Shown one piece after another: positions 51,469 to 60,154 of a stretch of DNA of 63,699 nt. Position 1 is the stretch's first letter; each line of letters opens with the position of its first letter. A model generated the notes under the pieces. It was not told the DNA's origin. It saw nothing but the letters and a program-made list of their open reading frames with translations, and did no database searches. The DNA is from an uncultured Faecalicatena sp. (lineage in GTDB: Bacteria > Bacillota > Clostridia > Lachnospirales > Lachnospiraceae): the NCBI GenBank assembly GCA_948468385.1, contig CAOKHZ010000025.1, positions 1 to 63,699 of the forward strand. Direction: 5' to 3'. Position numbers and translations under genes: made by a program.

Positions 51469-52090
51469 TCATACACCCATCATCCCCCATTCGCTTTCGC
51501 TCATCATATTCCGCAAATACAGATCCGCGCCATACCGCCCTTCCATATACTGCTTGTCAAAGGCCGCCGTGCTATTAACCCTTTCGTTATCTTCCCGTCT
51601 GATTTCATAAAGAGAATAAATCTCGCTGCCATGTGAATCTGATCTTTGAATTCGGCATCCTCCGAAACCATAATTTGCATCTCCGCAATGGGATTTGCAT
51701 AACTACGAATGATGCAAGATTCAAACCACCCCTGCACCTCTGCGATTATCGGTATATTATAATTGATGGCAAGAAACGATAGAAAATGTGCTCCAGTTTT
51801 CCCTCGATTCTTTTTCTATCCAAAGTCTCTGCAGTTATTTCTCCTTTTAAAACGGCAAGGTAATAACGATATTCATGCTCATTCGTTCGAAAAAAGACAC
51901 GAAACTCCGTCGGTTCACCCTCCGATATGGAATTAAACAAAAACGGCTCTGCCACCACCTTCTGCTGCATAATCAAAGGCACGCGGTTCTTTTCCAAATC
52001 ATGAATCGGTTTCACCACGATGGAAATCAGACATGCCAAAGCCCGCAACAAATTTGATTTTCCCCCGCCAACCGTCCTATTGATTGGCAA
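51469..52090 (-). pseudogene. AAA-family ATPase remnant (abortive-infection/OLD-like)
   Basis: The 5' part shows a worn P-loop end (GGGKSNLLRALACL), then EPFLFNSISEGEPTEFRVFFRTNEHEYRYYLAVLKGEITAETL, characteristic of AAA_15/AAA_21-type ATPases. The middle resumes in another frame (WFESCIIRSYANPIAEMQIMVS) and a third frame ends with FDKQYMEGRYGADLYL, the usual C-terminal GRYGA motif of this group, with stop at 51469. Large pieces, including Walker B, are missing. A dead gene, possibly of a former defence locus. Confidence 0.6.
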
Positions 52091-52108
52091 GGGATTTTAA
52101 ACCTCCAC

Positions 52109-53473
52109 CTATTCCCGCCCTTTTTTTCTGCGTGCCTGCTCCTTTCTATGCATTTCCACATAATACGCGATTCCCAGTATCACCGCCGCCCCTGCCCATG
52201 CCAACACCTCGGCCCAAAACAAGCCTTCCTCGCCCATAAAATGAGGCAATATCATAACCGCACCAACACGCATGACAAGCTCCACGCCACCGGATATCAT
52301 GGGAATCAACGTATTTCCCAGACCTTGTAATGCCGCGCGATATACATATAGCAAATACAACACCGACAGAAAGACACTCATGATCTGCAAATAATGCCAC
52401 GCAATTCCCAACACCATTCCGGCCTCCGGCTCGGGTGCGGAAATAAATAGTGATAAAATGAACCTTCCGCAAATCGCCATAAAGGCAGAAATGACGCACG
52501 ACGTGACAACTGCAAGTCCGACTCCCGACCGAATCCCTTTTCGAATCCGTCCATAATCGCCCGCACCGTAATTTTGCGCCACGTACGTCGTCACGGAAAA
52601 TCCGTAAGAAATCGCCGCCACCTCCAAAATCCCGTACAATTTGTTGGTCGCCGTAAATCCCGCCACGAACAGCACTCCGAACCCATTTATCACGTATTGG
52701 ACTACCATGCCGCCCACGCTGATAATCGTATTCTGGAACATAATCGGAAGTCCGAGTCCCAACAACTTCAAAACCATCCTTTTATCCGGTTGCAAGTCCT
52801 CTTTTTGTATATGCAAAATGGAAATCTTCCGAATCACCCGCACGCAATATAAAAGCGACACCGCCTGGGCGATAATCGTCGCGCCCGCCGCTCCGGCAAT
52901 CCCCCATTTCAATCCCAATACGAACAGACTGTCCAGGCCGATATTTACACAAGACGCGCACACCATGGCATAAAGCGGCGTCTTTCCGTCCCCCAACGAA
53001 CGGAGCATGGCCGACACGAAATTATAAAGCAGGCTGATGGGAATTCCGGCAAACAGAATCCGCAAATACAATACCGCGCCGTCATAAACGTCCACCGGCG
53101 TGTTTAACACATGCAATATGGGGGTTATGGCAAGCTCCGCCATCATGGTCAACAAAATGATTGCCGCCAAAACGATAACGCACGCGTCCCCCAGCGCCTT
53201 CTTCAATCTCGCAATGTCCCCTGCACCGTATAATTGTGAAAAAAGAATCCCGAACCCCTGCGTCAGTCCCGTCATGAGTCCCAGCACCATCCAGTTAAAC
53301 CAATCTGCAGCACCAAGAGAGGCCAGCGCGTTTACACCGACCCCTTGACCAACAATGATGGTGTCCACCATTGTATATAATTGCTGAAATAAATTCCCCA
53401 GCATCAGCGGCAACGCAAAAAACATGATGCCCTTGGCTGGGCTACCCTTTGTAAAATCCTTGACCGTACTCAT
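52109..53473 (-). CDS. MATE-family efflux transporter
   Basis: 454 residues, 12 predicted membrane helices in two bundles. Typical MATE features: GSPAKGIMFFALPLMLGNLFQQLYTMVDTIIVGQ at the start, YGAGDIARLKKALGDA, and the second-half start MVLKLLGLGLPIMFQNTIISVGG with QNYGAGDYGRIRKG. Exports organic cations or drugs by Na+ or H+ antiport in family members; substrate unknown. Promoter at 53547-53575. Intact and full-length. Confidence 0.92.
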   Translation of the reverse strand: MSTVKDFTKGSPAKGIMFFALPLMLGNLFQQLYTMVDTIIVGQGVGVNALASLGAADWFNWMVLGLMTGLTQGFGILFSQLYGAGDIARLKKALGDACVIVLAAIILLTMMAELAITPILHVLNTPVDVYDGAVLYLRILFAGIPISLLYNFVSAMLRSLGDGKTPLYAMVCASCVNIGLDSLFVLGLKWGIAGAAGATIIAQAVSLLYCVRVIRKISILHIQKEDLQPDKRMVLKLLGLGLPIMFQNTIISVGGMVVQYVINGFGVLFVAGFTATNKLYGILEVAAISYGFSVTTYVAQNYGAGDYGRIRKGIRSGVGLAVVTSCVISAFMAICGRFILSLFISAPEPEAGMVLGIAWHYLQIMSVFLSVLYLLYVYRAALQGLGNTLIPMISGGVELVMRVGAVMILPHFMGEEGLFWAEVLAWAGAAVILGIAYYVEMHRKEQARRKKGRE

Positions 53474-53546
53474 AACCCTTTCAACTTTCTATTCTCTATT
53501 TTGATATTGGCGTCAATGTACACCCGACGCTACCCTTGTTCCAAGC

Positions 53547-53575
53547 ATCGTATCCTATTTTGGGTTCCTTGTCAA
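53547..53575 (-). promoter_or_regulatory. Promoter of the MATE gene
   Basis: On the minus strand TTGACA (53575-53570), 17 bases, TACGAT (53552-53547), about 75 bases before the ATG. The leader holds GCGTC/GACGC arms. Confidence 0.65.
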
Positions 53576-53640
53576 CTATGACCTTGTGTTTTTTCACGAA
53601 ACCTTGACACTACATTCCTTTCCAAAACACTTCTGAAATG

Positions 53641-53669
53641 TTGCTTTTTTCCTTCCTTACCGTTATAAT
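53641..53669 (+). promoter_or_regulatory. Promoter of the AAA-ATPase-like gene
   Basis: TTGCTT (53641-53646), 17 bases, TATAAT (53664-53669), then AGGAGG at 53692-53697 before ATG 53708. Confidence 0.65.
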
Positions 53670-53707
53670 AAGTGACATGGCGGAGAAAAATAGGAGGTAA
53701 AGACATT

Positions 53708-55053
53708 ATGGGCATTTATTTAAATCCGGGCAGTGAAATACCCCACAGCAAGCTGTGGGGTATTTCACCCTCGCGGCAGTCGCCAAGGTCATACAAGCAT
53801 GACTTTGGCTCGTTGCTCGCGGGAATAAAGGTTTCTGCGAAAGCTTAAATTCTGCAATATATGTAGACAAGACCGCGCTTATCGAAAAAACAAACAATGT
53901 TCTAAATACAAGGCAGAAATTCCTATGTGTCAGCCGCCCAAGACGTTTCGGGAAGTCAATGGCGATGGATATGCTGGCCGCATACTATGGCCATGACATC
54001 TCCTCCTCCGATTTGTTTGAAAATTTAAAAATCAGCCATGCAAAATCATACCAAGCGCATTTGAACCAATATGATGTCATCAAAGTCAATATGCAGGAAT
54101 TTCTCAGTGCAACCGACGATATAGAAGAAATGCTTTGCATACTCCAAGCACGAATCATTGCCGATTTAAGACGAAAGTATCCCGATTATGTAGATGGAAA
54201 TCGGTTAGCGTTCGTAATGCAGGATATTTTTTCCTATACGAATCAACCCTTTGTCATTCTAATTGATGAATGGGATTGCCTTTTCCGTGAATATCAGCAA
54301 GACAAAGAGGCACAGAAAAAGTATCTTGATTTTTTGCGCGCATGGCTGAAAGACAAGGACTATGTCGCACTGGCTTACATGGCCGGTATTCTTCCAATCA
54401 AAAAATATGGTTCGCATTCTGCATTAAATATGTTTACCGAATACTCCATGACGGATTCCGGTGATTTTGCTGAATATTTTGGATTTACCGAAAACGAAGT
54501 GAAAGAACTCTGCGCAACGCATAAAATGAATTTCGAGGAAGCAAGAGTCTGGTATGACGGCTATCAGTTAATTACCCATACGGAAGAAAACGAGATATGC
54601 CATTCCATATATAATCCTAAATCTGTGGTGGAGGCAATGCTTCGACACAAATATGGGACATATTGGAATCAGACCGAGACATATGAGGCGCTTAAAATTT
54701 ACATCCAGATGGACATGGACGGATTAAAAGATGCCGTTGTCAAAATGCTGGCAAAGGAAGAAATCCACATCAACATAGGAACCTTCGAGAATGACATGAC
54801 TACCTTTGCAACGAAAGATGATATTTTAACGCTTTTGGTACACCTTGGATACTTAACATTCAATAGTGCGCAAGAAACCGTGGCGATTCCAAATAAAGAG
54901 GTTTCTCAAGAATATGTAAATGCAATCAGCACGACAAACTGGCATGAAGTAATTCATTCCATAGAACACTCGAGACAACTCCTCGAATCACTGTGGGCAA
55001 TGGATAGTGACGCGGTGGCAAAAGGCATTGACCGCGCACATAAGGAAATATAA
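53708..55053 (+). pseudogene. AAA-ATPase-like (PF09820 type) gene interrupted by a hairpin element
   Basis: ATG 53708 encodes MGIYLNPG, the family start. The hairpin element of about 90 bp follows, and after it the frame resumes in a different phase as NKGFCESLNSAIYVDKTALI, RQKFLCVSRPRRFGKS (Walker A) and MAMDMLAAYYG. It continues to 55053 with Walker B-like FVILIDEWD, MAGILPIKKYG and YDGYQL. The normal C-terminal PDDEXK-type nuclease domain is missing; the chain stops after RAHKEI. Read in its original state, this would be a predicted ATPase of the Lachnospiraceae-abundant DUF1703 group of unknown function. An ATG at 53959 could start a truncated product without the P-loop. Confidence 0.75.
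53734..53826 (+). mobile_element. Small hairpin element inserted in a gene (MITE/REP-like)
   Basis: A perfect 16-bp stem TGAAATACCCCACAGC / GCTGTGGGGTATTTCA with loop AA (53734-53767), then CCCTCGCGGCAG, AAGCATGACTTTGG and the end GCTCGTTGCTCGCGGGAAT. It separates codons that are contiguous in the gene family, so it was inserted. Related sequences: 4444-4607, 41638-41690 and 42592-42610. No coding capacity, so it would need a transposase in trans. Confidence 0.65.
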
Positions 55054-55097
55054 TCGAAAATTTTGAGATTTGAAGTCATCCCGTTTAATAATATTTT

Positions 55098-55127
55098 CCC
55101 GGCCAACCACCATGTTAATCGGCCGGG
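55098..55127. terminator. Bidirectional terminator between converging genes
   Basis: CCCGGCC (55098-55104) and GGCCGGG (55121-55127) form a 7-bp GC stem, with TTTT on the left and TTCTATTT on the right. Confidence 0.5.
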
Positions 55128-55141
55128 AGTTCTATTTGCCT

Positions 55142-55471
55142 TTAGCCTTTTTTTGCCCTCTTTTTCGGCTTCGGCTCGGGAAGCTCCTGATACGTCGCCA
55201 CCACAAACTTCGTCAGCATTTCCTTATTCTCCACGTCCTCGAAGAGAAAATAATTTTTGGCCCCCTCGTATGGCGGTGCCTGCGTCAAGTCAGGGCAAAT
55301 CTTCCGTCCGGCCTCAGTAATCTTGACAAAAAGCTGGTCGTCACAGATTACTCCGAAAATCTTCCCGTTACAATACACGCCGTATTCCCCGAACATTTTC
55401 TTATAAGTGATGGTTCCCGCCTCATGTAGCTGGTCGACGACAAATTCTACAAATTCCAATTTCGATGCCAT
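55142..55471 (-). CDS. TfoX N-terminal-domain protein
   Basis: 109 residues from ATG 55471 (MASKLEFVEFVVDQL), with AAGGAG 7 bases upstream. The TfoX_N fold is visible (TYKKMFGEYGVYCNGKIFGVICDDQLFVKITEAGRK). In Proteobacteria TfoX/Sxy activates competence genes, but short Firmicutes members have no established role. Basic C-terminus (PEPKPKKRAKKG). Confidence 0.85.
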   Translation of the reverse strand: MASKLEFVEFVVDQLHEAGTITYKKMFGEYGVYCNGKIFGVICDDQLFVKITEAGRKICPDLTQAPPYEGAKNYFLFEDVENKEMLTKFVVATYQELPEPKPKKRAKKG

Positions 55472-55508
55472 GATCCTTCTCCTTGTTTCCATGATTTCTA
55501 TACCATTA

Positions 55509-55546
55509 TTATAGTGAACGACAAATTATTTTGTCGTTCACTATAA
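55509..55546. repeat. Perfect 17-bp inverted repeat between TfoX and TatD genes
   Basis: TTATAGTGAACGACAAA and TTTGTCGTTCACTATAA with a 4-base loop. Lies downstream of tatD (minus strand) and upstream of the TfoX-like gene. AT-rich ends, so it could be a terminator for tatD or a MITE end. Confidence 0.6.
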
Positions 55547-55593
55547 GTCTATCACAGAAATGCGACACCTATATGTCATGATTAAAATATTTT

Positions 55594-56373
55594 CTATATC
55601 CGAAAAATTCTTTCCGTGTTTTTCTTCGCGTGTTCTGTCAACTCCGCCTCCGACACTTTCATATATTTCGCCAAATCCCGTATGACGTACTTAATATTTT
55701 GCGGGACGTTCGTCCTATCAAGTCCCGGGACATTTTTCGGCGTCAGATACGGCGCGTCCGTCTCCACCAGAATCCGCTCCAATGGGATGATGCGCACCGC
55801 GTCCCGCAGTTCCTTCGCGCGGCGGTCGTCGCAAATCCATCCCGTGATGCCGATTGAAAAGCCCATGGAAAGGTATTTGTCCAACGTCCCCTTATTTCCC
55901 GTAAAGCAATGCACGACGGATTTTTTACAGACATCCGGATGGCTTTTGAACCGCTTTATAAAATCATCGGCCGCGCTGCGCTCATGAAGAAACAATGGCA
56001 TGTCCAGTTTTTCTGCCAACACGATATGCTTTTCCAGACAGCGAATTTGATTCTCCTTCGTCGAAAACATCCGGTCATAATCCAGGCCGCATTCTCCCAC
56101 GGCGACCATCTTGTCATTCTCGGACAAAATCTGTTCAATCAACCGAAAATCCTCTTGTCTGGCACGATCCGCATTATGCGGATGGATTCCGGCCGTTCCG
56201 AACGCGTCATGTGTTTTCACGAACTCATTTATTTTTCGATTCTCTTTCATGTCCGTCCCGGTCAAAATGCAGCACACGCCGTCAGCTTTCGCATCGTTTA
56301 TGATTTTCTCAGGCTCTGGAAACTGTTTGCAAAACAAATTTAAACCAATGTCGTAATATTTTACAGATTCCAT
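55594..56373 (-). CDS. TatD-family metal-dependent hydrolase
   Basis: 259 residues. TIM-barrel metal-dependent hydrolase of the TatD DNase family. Metal ligands and motifs: TAGIHPHNAD, GECGLDYDR, PLFLHERSA, VVHCFTGNKG and LVETDAPYLTPKN. Usually TatD starts with DxHxH; here the start is YYDIGLNLF, in which the first His pair is absent. This variant (DIGxNL) is known in TatD-like proteins of eukaryotes and bacteria, so activity may persist. ATG 56373 has GGGAGGAAG upstream. Confidence 0.82.
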   Translation of the reverse strand: MESVKYYDIGLNLFCKQFPEPEKIINDAKADGVCCILTGTDMKENRKINEFVKTHDAFGTAGIHPHNADRARQEDFRLIEQILSENDKMVAVGECGLDYDRMFSTKENQIRCLEKHIVLAEKLDMPLFLHERSAADDFIKRFKSHPDVCKKSVVHCFTGNKGTLDKYLSMGFSIGITGWICDDRRAKELRDAVRIIPLERILVETDAPYLTPKNVPGLDRTNVPQNIKYVIRDLAKYMKVSEAELTEHAKKNTERIFRI

Positions 56374-56480
56374 ATTCTTCCTCCCGCTTCCATCAAATCG
56401 TAACACACTCATTATATGTCAAGTCCGCCGAATAAGCAAGCGTTCGCAAAACGAAAAAAAATCCGCCACTGGAATATGGT

Positions 56481-56530
56481 TACTTTTCACGGGGTGGCCG
56501 CCCAAACAGCTGCGAAACCGTGCGCTAAAA
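56481..56530 (-). repeat. Dispersed 50-bp repeat, copy 2
   Basis: Inverse orientation of 23122-23170, differing at only a few positions. The stop codon of the SDR gene (TAG in TTTTAGCGCACGG) lies inside it. Confidence 0.7.
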
Positions 56531-57295
56531 GCACATCGCCCCGCCATCCACGACGAAGTCCTGCCCTGTCACGAACCGTGCCGCGTCCGATGCCAGATAC
56601 AAGGCACAATACGCGATGTCGTCCACCTCTCCCAAAAGCCCTAACACGGAGTCCGCCCGCATCTTCGCCTCCTGCTCCGGCATTTCATGAATCCGCTCCG
56701 TCATCTCCGTCACGATGAAACCCGGATAAATCGTGTTGACACGGACATGTCTGTCCCCAAGGCGTTTTGCCAACGTGCGGGAAACGCTGCGAATGGCTCC
56801 CTTGGCCGCGCTGTAAACGATTGGCCCGCTGGCTCGCAGTGCCGCCAGCGACGCAATGTTGATGATACTGCCGACTCCATGCTTCTCACACTGCGGATAG
56901 GCATATTTGATGGCCATAAAAGTAGAATCGAAATCCATCGCCATCGTCTCACGAAGATTTTCCGTGGCAAATTCCTCCTCCAACTTTCCATGCGCCCCCC
57001 TGCCGCCAGCACTGTTAATCAAAATGTCAAGCCGCCCAAAGCGCTCCACGCAAAAATCGGCCATTGCCTTGCAATTTTCTTCCATCGTCAGGTCGGCCGG
57101 AAAGCATTCACAAGTGCCCCCCGCCATTTCGATTTCTTGACGCGCTTCCTCAAGCTTCGAAAGTCTTCGGCCTACGATTACCACGCTGGCACCGGCCTCG
57201 GCCAATACGAGGGCGCACCCCTTTCCGATACCAGAACCGCCGCCAGTTATCAGTGCCACGCGTCCCGTCAAGTCAAATGCTTTTTTAATACTCAT
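56525..57295 (-). CDS. Short-chain dehydrogenase/reductase
   Basis: 256 residues, classical SDR. NAD(P) site TGGGSGIGKG (17-26) with Gly-Arg-Arg after strand 2 suggesting NADP, catalytic Ser149, Tyr161 and Lys165 (YSAAKG), NSAGG and the C-terminal ITGQ-like VTGQDFVVDGG. Forms an operon with the VOC gene (4-base overlap), consistent with handling of a small carbonyl or sugar-type metabolite. Substrate not predictable. Confidence 0.9.
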   Translation of the reverse strand: MSIKKAFDLTGRVALITGGGSGIGKGCALVLAEAGASVVIVGRRLSKLEEARQEIEMAGGTCECFPADLTMEENCKAMADFCVERFGRLDILINSAGGRGAHGKLEEEFATENLRETMAMDFDSTFMAIKYAYPQCEKHGVGSIINIASLAALRASGPIVYSAAKGAIRSVSRTLAKRLGDRHVRVNTIYPGFIVTEMTERIHEMPEQEAKMRADSVLGLLGEVDDIAYCALYLASDAARFVTGQDFVVDGGAMCF

Positions 57296-57765
57296 TTTTT
57301 CTCCTCCGGCATACGCACTTCCCCGCCTTCGTGCAATTCAATCATGACCCCATCCGGCCCACGGAAATAGGTGAACTTAAATCCCTTTAACGTCTTGCTC
57401 TCCACCACCGGATTCATCAGCTCATACCCCAGCTTCTGTACCTTTTCCGCCACCGCGCAAATGTCGTCCACCCGCAGCATGAAATGCATGGAACCCAAAT
57501 CATTGTGGTTCATCGGCGGACACGGCTTTGCCGGAGGATCCACGTACTGGTGGATTTCCAAATCGATGCCGCCCTCCCCATGCAGCATCAAACAATGCAT
57601 CAGCTGATGGTCGTTGCCCGACAGCCCGCTGGCCGGCTGAATCTGATTCCTCGCGTCAAATACCACCTTCATCCCCAACGTGTCACAAAACAGCCGCAGA
57701 CATTCGTCAATGTCACTGACCATGATTCCCACCTGAAATACGCCGCTCGTTACTCCTTTTTCCAT
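57292..57765 (-). CDS. VOC-family (glyoxalase/dioxygenase fold) protein
   Basis: 157 residues with two beta-alpha-beta-beta-beta modules. N-module FQVGIMVSDIDECLRLFCDTLGMKVVFD, C-module GSMHFMLRVDDICAVAEKVQKLGYEL ending in YFRGPDGVMIELHEG, where the metal-binding Glu is typical. Metal-dependent epimerase/lyase or dioxygenase-type chemistry is possible. First gene of the pair with the SDR; the stop overlaps the SDR start. Confidence 0.85.
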   Translation of the reverse strand: MEKGVTSGVFQVGIMVSDIDECLRLFCDTLGMKVVFDARNQIQPASGLSGNDHQLMHCLMLHGEGGIDLEIHQYVDPPAKPCPPMNHNDLGSMHFMLRVDDICAVAEKVQKLGYELMNPVVESKTLKGFKFTYFRGPDGVMIELHEGGEVRMPEEKK

Positions 57766-57914
57766 TCACACACACCTCTCTCTTTTTTCATCTCAGAAAA
57801 GTATAAATTATTTTTTCGCGGCGAAACAGATGCTAATTTGCTCAAAAGGGTAAAAATTAGCTCACCTCTCACAAAACTGTGCACGATATAATTGGATTTG
57901 TGATTCAGTTTTTC

Positions 57915-57943
57915 TTGATTCCGGCCAAAAAATCAGGTATGAT
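57915..57943 (+). promoter_or_regulatory. Promoter of the GNAT gene
   Basis: TTGATT (57915-57920), 17 bases, TATGAT (57938-57943), then GAAGGAGA before ATG 57989. Confidence 0.65.
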
Positions 57944-57988
57944 TTTATCAACATTATTTAAAATAAGTAAGAGAAGGAGATTTCCAAC

Positions 57989-58510
57989 ATGATAATTAGA
58001 TTATGTACTCCAAAAGACATCCCAACCGTGGGAAATTTTTATGACTGCGTGGTAAAACATCTTGACGACCACGTCAACTATCCGAAGTGGACTTACAAGG
58101 TTTATCCGTCCGAAGGTTCCGTCAGAGAAATGACCGAGAAAGGATGTCAATTCGTATGCCTTGAAAACAACGAAATAGTCGGTGCCTTTGTCTTGAACGA
58201 CGACCCACAAGGTGCATACGAAAATGCCGTATGGAGCAATTCGTTGTCCCTGGGGGACTATATGGTTTGCCACGCCCTGGCTATCGCTCCCTCACTTCAA
58301 GGCACCGGTATCGGGAAAAAGATTGTAGAATTTTGCATCGCTTATGCGAAAAGACATGCTTACAAGGCGTTACGTCTGGATGTCGTGCCCGACAACGTAC
58401 CCGCCAGAAAATTATATGAAAAATGCGGATTTACTTATGTCGGCGACGTTGATTTAAAAAGAGACCTCGCCGACATCCCGCTCTTTTCCATGTATGAATT
58501 AAATTTGTAA
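57989..58510 (+). CDS. GNAT-family N-acetyltransferase
   Basis: 173 residues. Acetyl-CoA loop in ALAIAPSLQGTGIGKKIVEFCI, then LRLDVVPDNVPARKLYEKCGFTYVGD. N-terminal strand IRLCTPKDIPTVGNFYD. Complete domain. Small-molecule or protein amine acceptor unknown. Monocistronic, with its own promoter. Confidence 0.88.
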   Translation: MIIRLCTPKDIPTVGNFYDCVVKHLDDHVNYPKWTYKVYPSEGSVREMTEKGCQFVCLENNEIVGAFVLNDDPQGAYENAVWSNSLSLGDYMVCHALAIAPSLQGTGIGKKIVEFCIAYAKRHAYKALRLDVVPDNVPARKLYEKCGFTYVGDVDLKRDLADIPLFSMYELNL

Positions 58511-58641
58511 CATGATACCACGTCATAAATTAAGCCAATCTGGTATTTGTCCAACATCAGTCGGTCATTTTTTGCGGACAGTTCCTTTAAGCCTTGGTAA
58601 TTGCGGATAAAGGAGAGGAAATCACGGATTCCTTGCGATTT

Positions 58642-59943
58642 CTAATAACTGTCTGTGAGCGTTTCCGTTACTTCTTTCAGTCTTGCTTCGATTTCAAGCT
58701 GTTCTTTCTGGTATTTCCCCGACATCATCTCAAAATTCCGCTCGGTGATACGCTCCATGACCTTATCCTCATAGAGAGAGGAAAACAGCCTGTCAAGCTC
58801 CGCAAGGCGTTTGTTCAGCTTCTTTTGTTCTTTCTCCATTGCCTTTGCCTTGCTCTGGTCTGTTTCCGTGAGCCGCTTTTCAATCGCCCTCACCGCCCGC
58901 TCGTCATTCACCGCCATATCCGCAAAGCGGTTGATGTCGGCAAGGACAGCGTTAAATAAGTCCCTCGCTTCAATGCTGTGTGCGGTACACATGACATTGC
59001 CATACCTGCCATAATTAATACTGGTGTATTGTATGCAGTCGATAATATCGGGGCGTTTCCTCCTGTTTGCGCTCATAGCCCGCAGAGCATATCCGCAGTC
59101 CGCACATTTGATTACGCCTGCAAAAATATTCTCAAATCCCCCTGCGTTCTGTTCCCGCCTGCGGCTTGTCATAAGCTGTTGGACAGTATCAAATTCCTCC
59201 TGCGTGACTATCCCCTCATGGGTGTCTGGTATCACTTCCCATTCTTCGGGCAGCTTAGAGGGGCGTTTCTTGCTTTTCATGTTGGCGGCAATCCGCTTGT
59301 AGCCTGCAAGGTTTCCCGCATATATCGGGCTTCTTAGAATACTTCTCACACTATTTTCGCTCCAAATATAACGGTTTTCCTCGTTATCCTCAAAGTATCT
59401 CTCATAGCCTGCCGCCCCCTGCTCCGCCGCATAAGCGGCAGGGCGTAAAACGTGCTGGCTGTTGATGTGCTTGCGGATTTTTCCAAGTCCGTTTCCCGCC
59501 AATGCAAGGTCAAATATCTCCCTTACAACGTGCGCCACCTTATCGTCAATCAGCAGATGGTTGTGGTCGGCAGGGTCTTTGATATACCCATAGGGTGCAT
59601 ACGTCCCCATGAATTTCCCCTGCTGAAACCTCGCTCGGTACGCCGATTTTATCTTGACCGACACATCGGCAGAATACATTTCGTTTAGGATATTGCGGAA
59701 TGGGGTGATGTCCATCGCCGATTTATTGAGCGTGTCCACGCCGTCATTGACCGCTATATACCTCACATTGTTTTCGGGAAAAAAGACTTCCAGATACAGC
59801 CCGCAGTCAAGATAATTCCTCCCCAGTCTTGACAAATCCTTTGTAATTACGCAGTTTATCCGTCCGTTTTCAATGTCCTTAATCATGTTCTGGAAGCTCG
59901 GTCTTTAGAAATTCGTACCAGAATACCCGTCGTCTATGTAAAC
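58642..59943 (-). pseudogene. Large serine recombinase (transposon type), N-terminally truncated with a nonsense codon
   Basis: In-frame text runs from VYIDDGYSGTNF (59943), meets TAA at 59905-59907 where the family has a Glu, and continues RPSFQNMIKDIENGRINCVITKDLSRLGRNYLDCG. The resolvase end, recombinase domain (GTYAPYGYIKDP ... LVVREIFDLALAGNGLG), zinc ribbon (KCADCGYALRAM) and long coiled-coil C-terminus to the stop at 58642 all follow. The first 60 or so residues with the catalytic Ser are absent. Typical of clostridial Tn4451-like or ICE recombinases. Inactive. Confidence 0.8.
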
Positions 59944-60154
59944 GCTGTCTTTGATACAATTCGATTTTGCCTTATACATTTTGATTTTGGCATACTTTTT
60001 GATTTTGCCCCGTAGGGGGAGGGTTCAAATCGGTAATAGTTGAATGACATGGTAGAAATATCCATATTATTGTGGTATTATATATTCAACAAATCGGACT
60101 CAATCAAACAGAATTTGAGAAATGTTTTTTTAATAACAATTCAAGCGAAAAGAG

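Noticed and set aside
53480-53546. MerR-type operator in front of the MATE gene
   Set aside because: The promoter spacer is a normal 17 bases, not the 19-20 of MerR-controlled promoters, and no merR-like gene is adjacent.
59963-60009. Three GATTTTG(C/G)C repeats at 18-20 bp spacing, iteron-like
   Set aside because: No replication gene nearby and the region is a decayed recombinase start; too short to support an origin.
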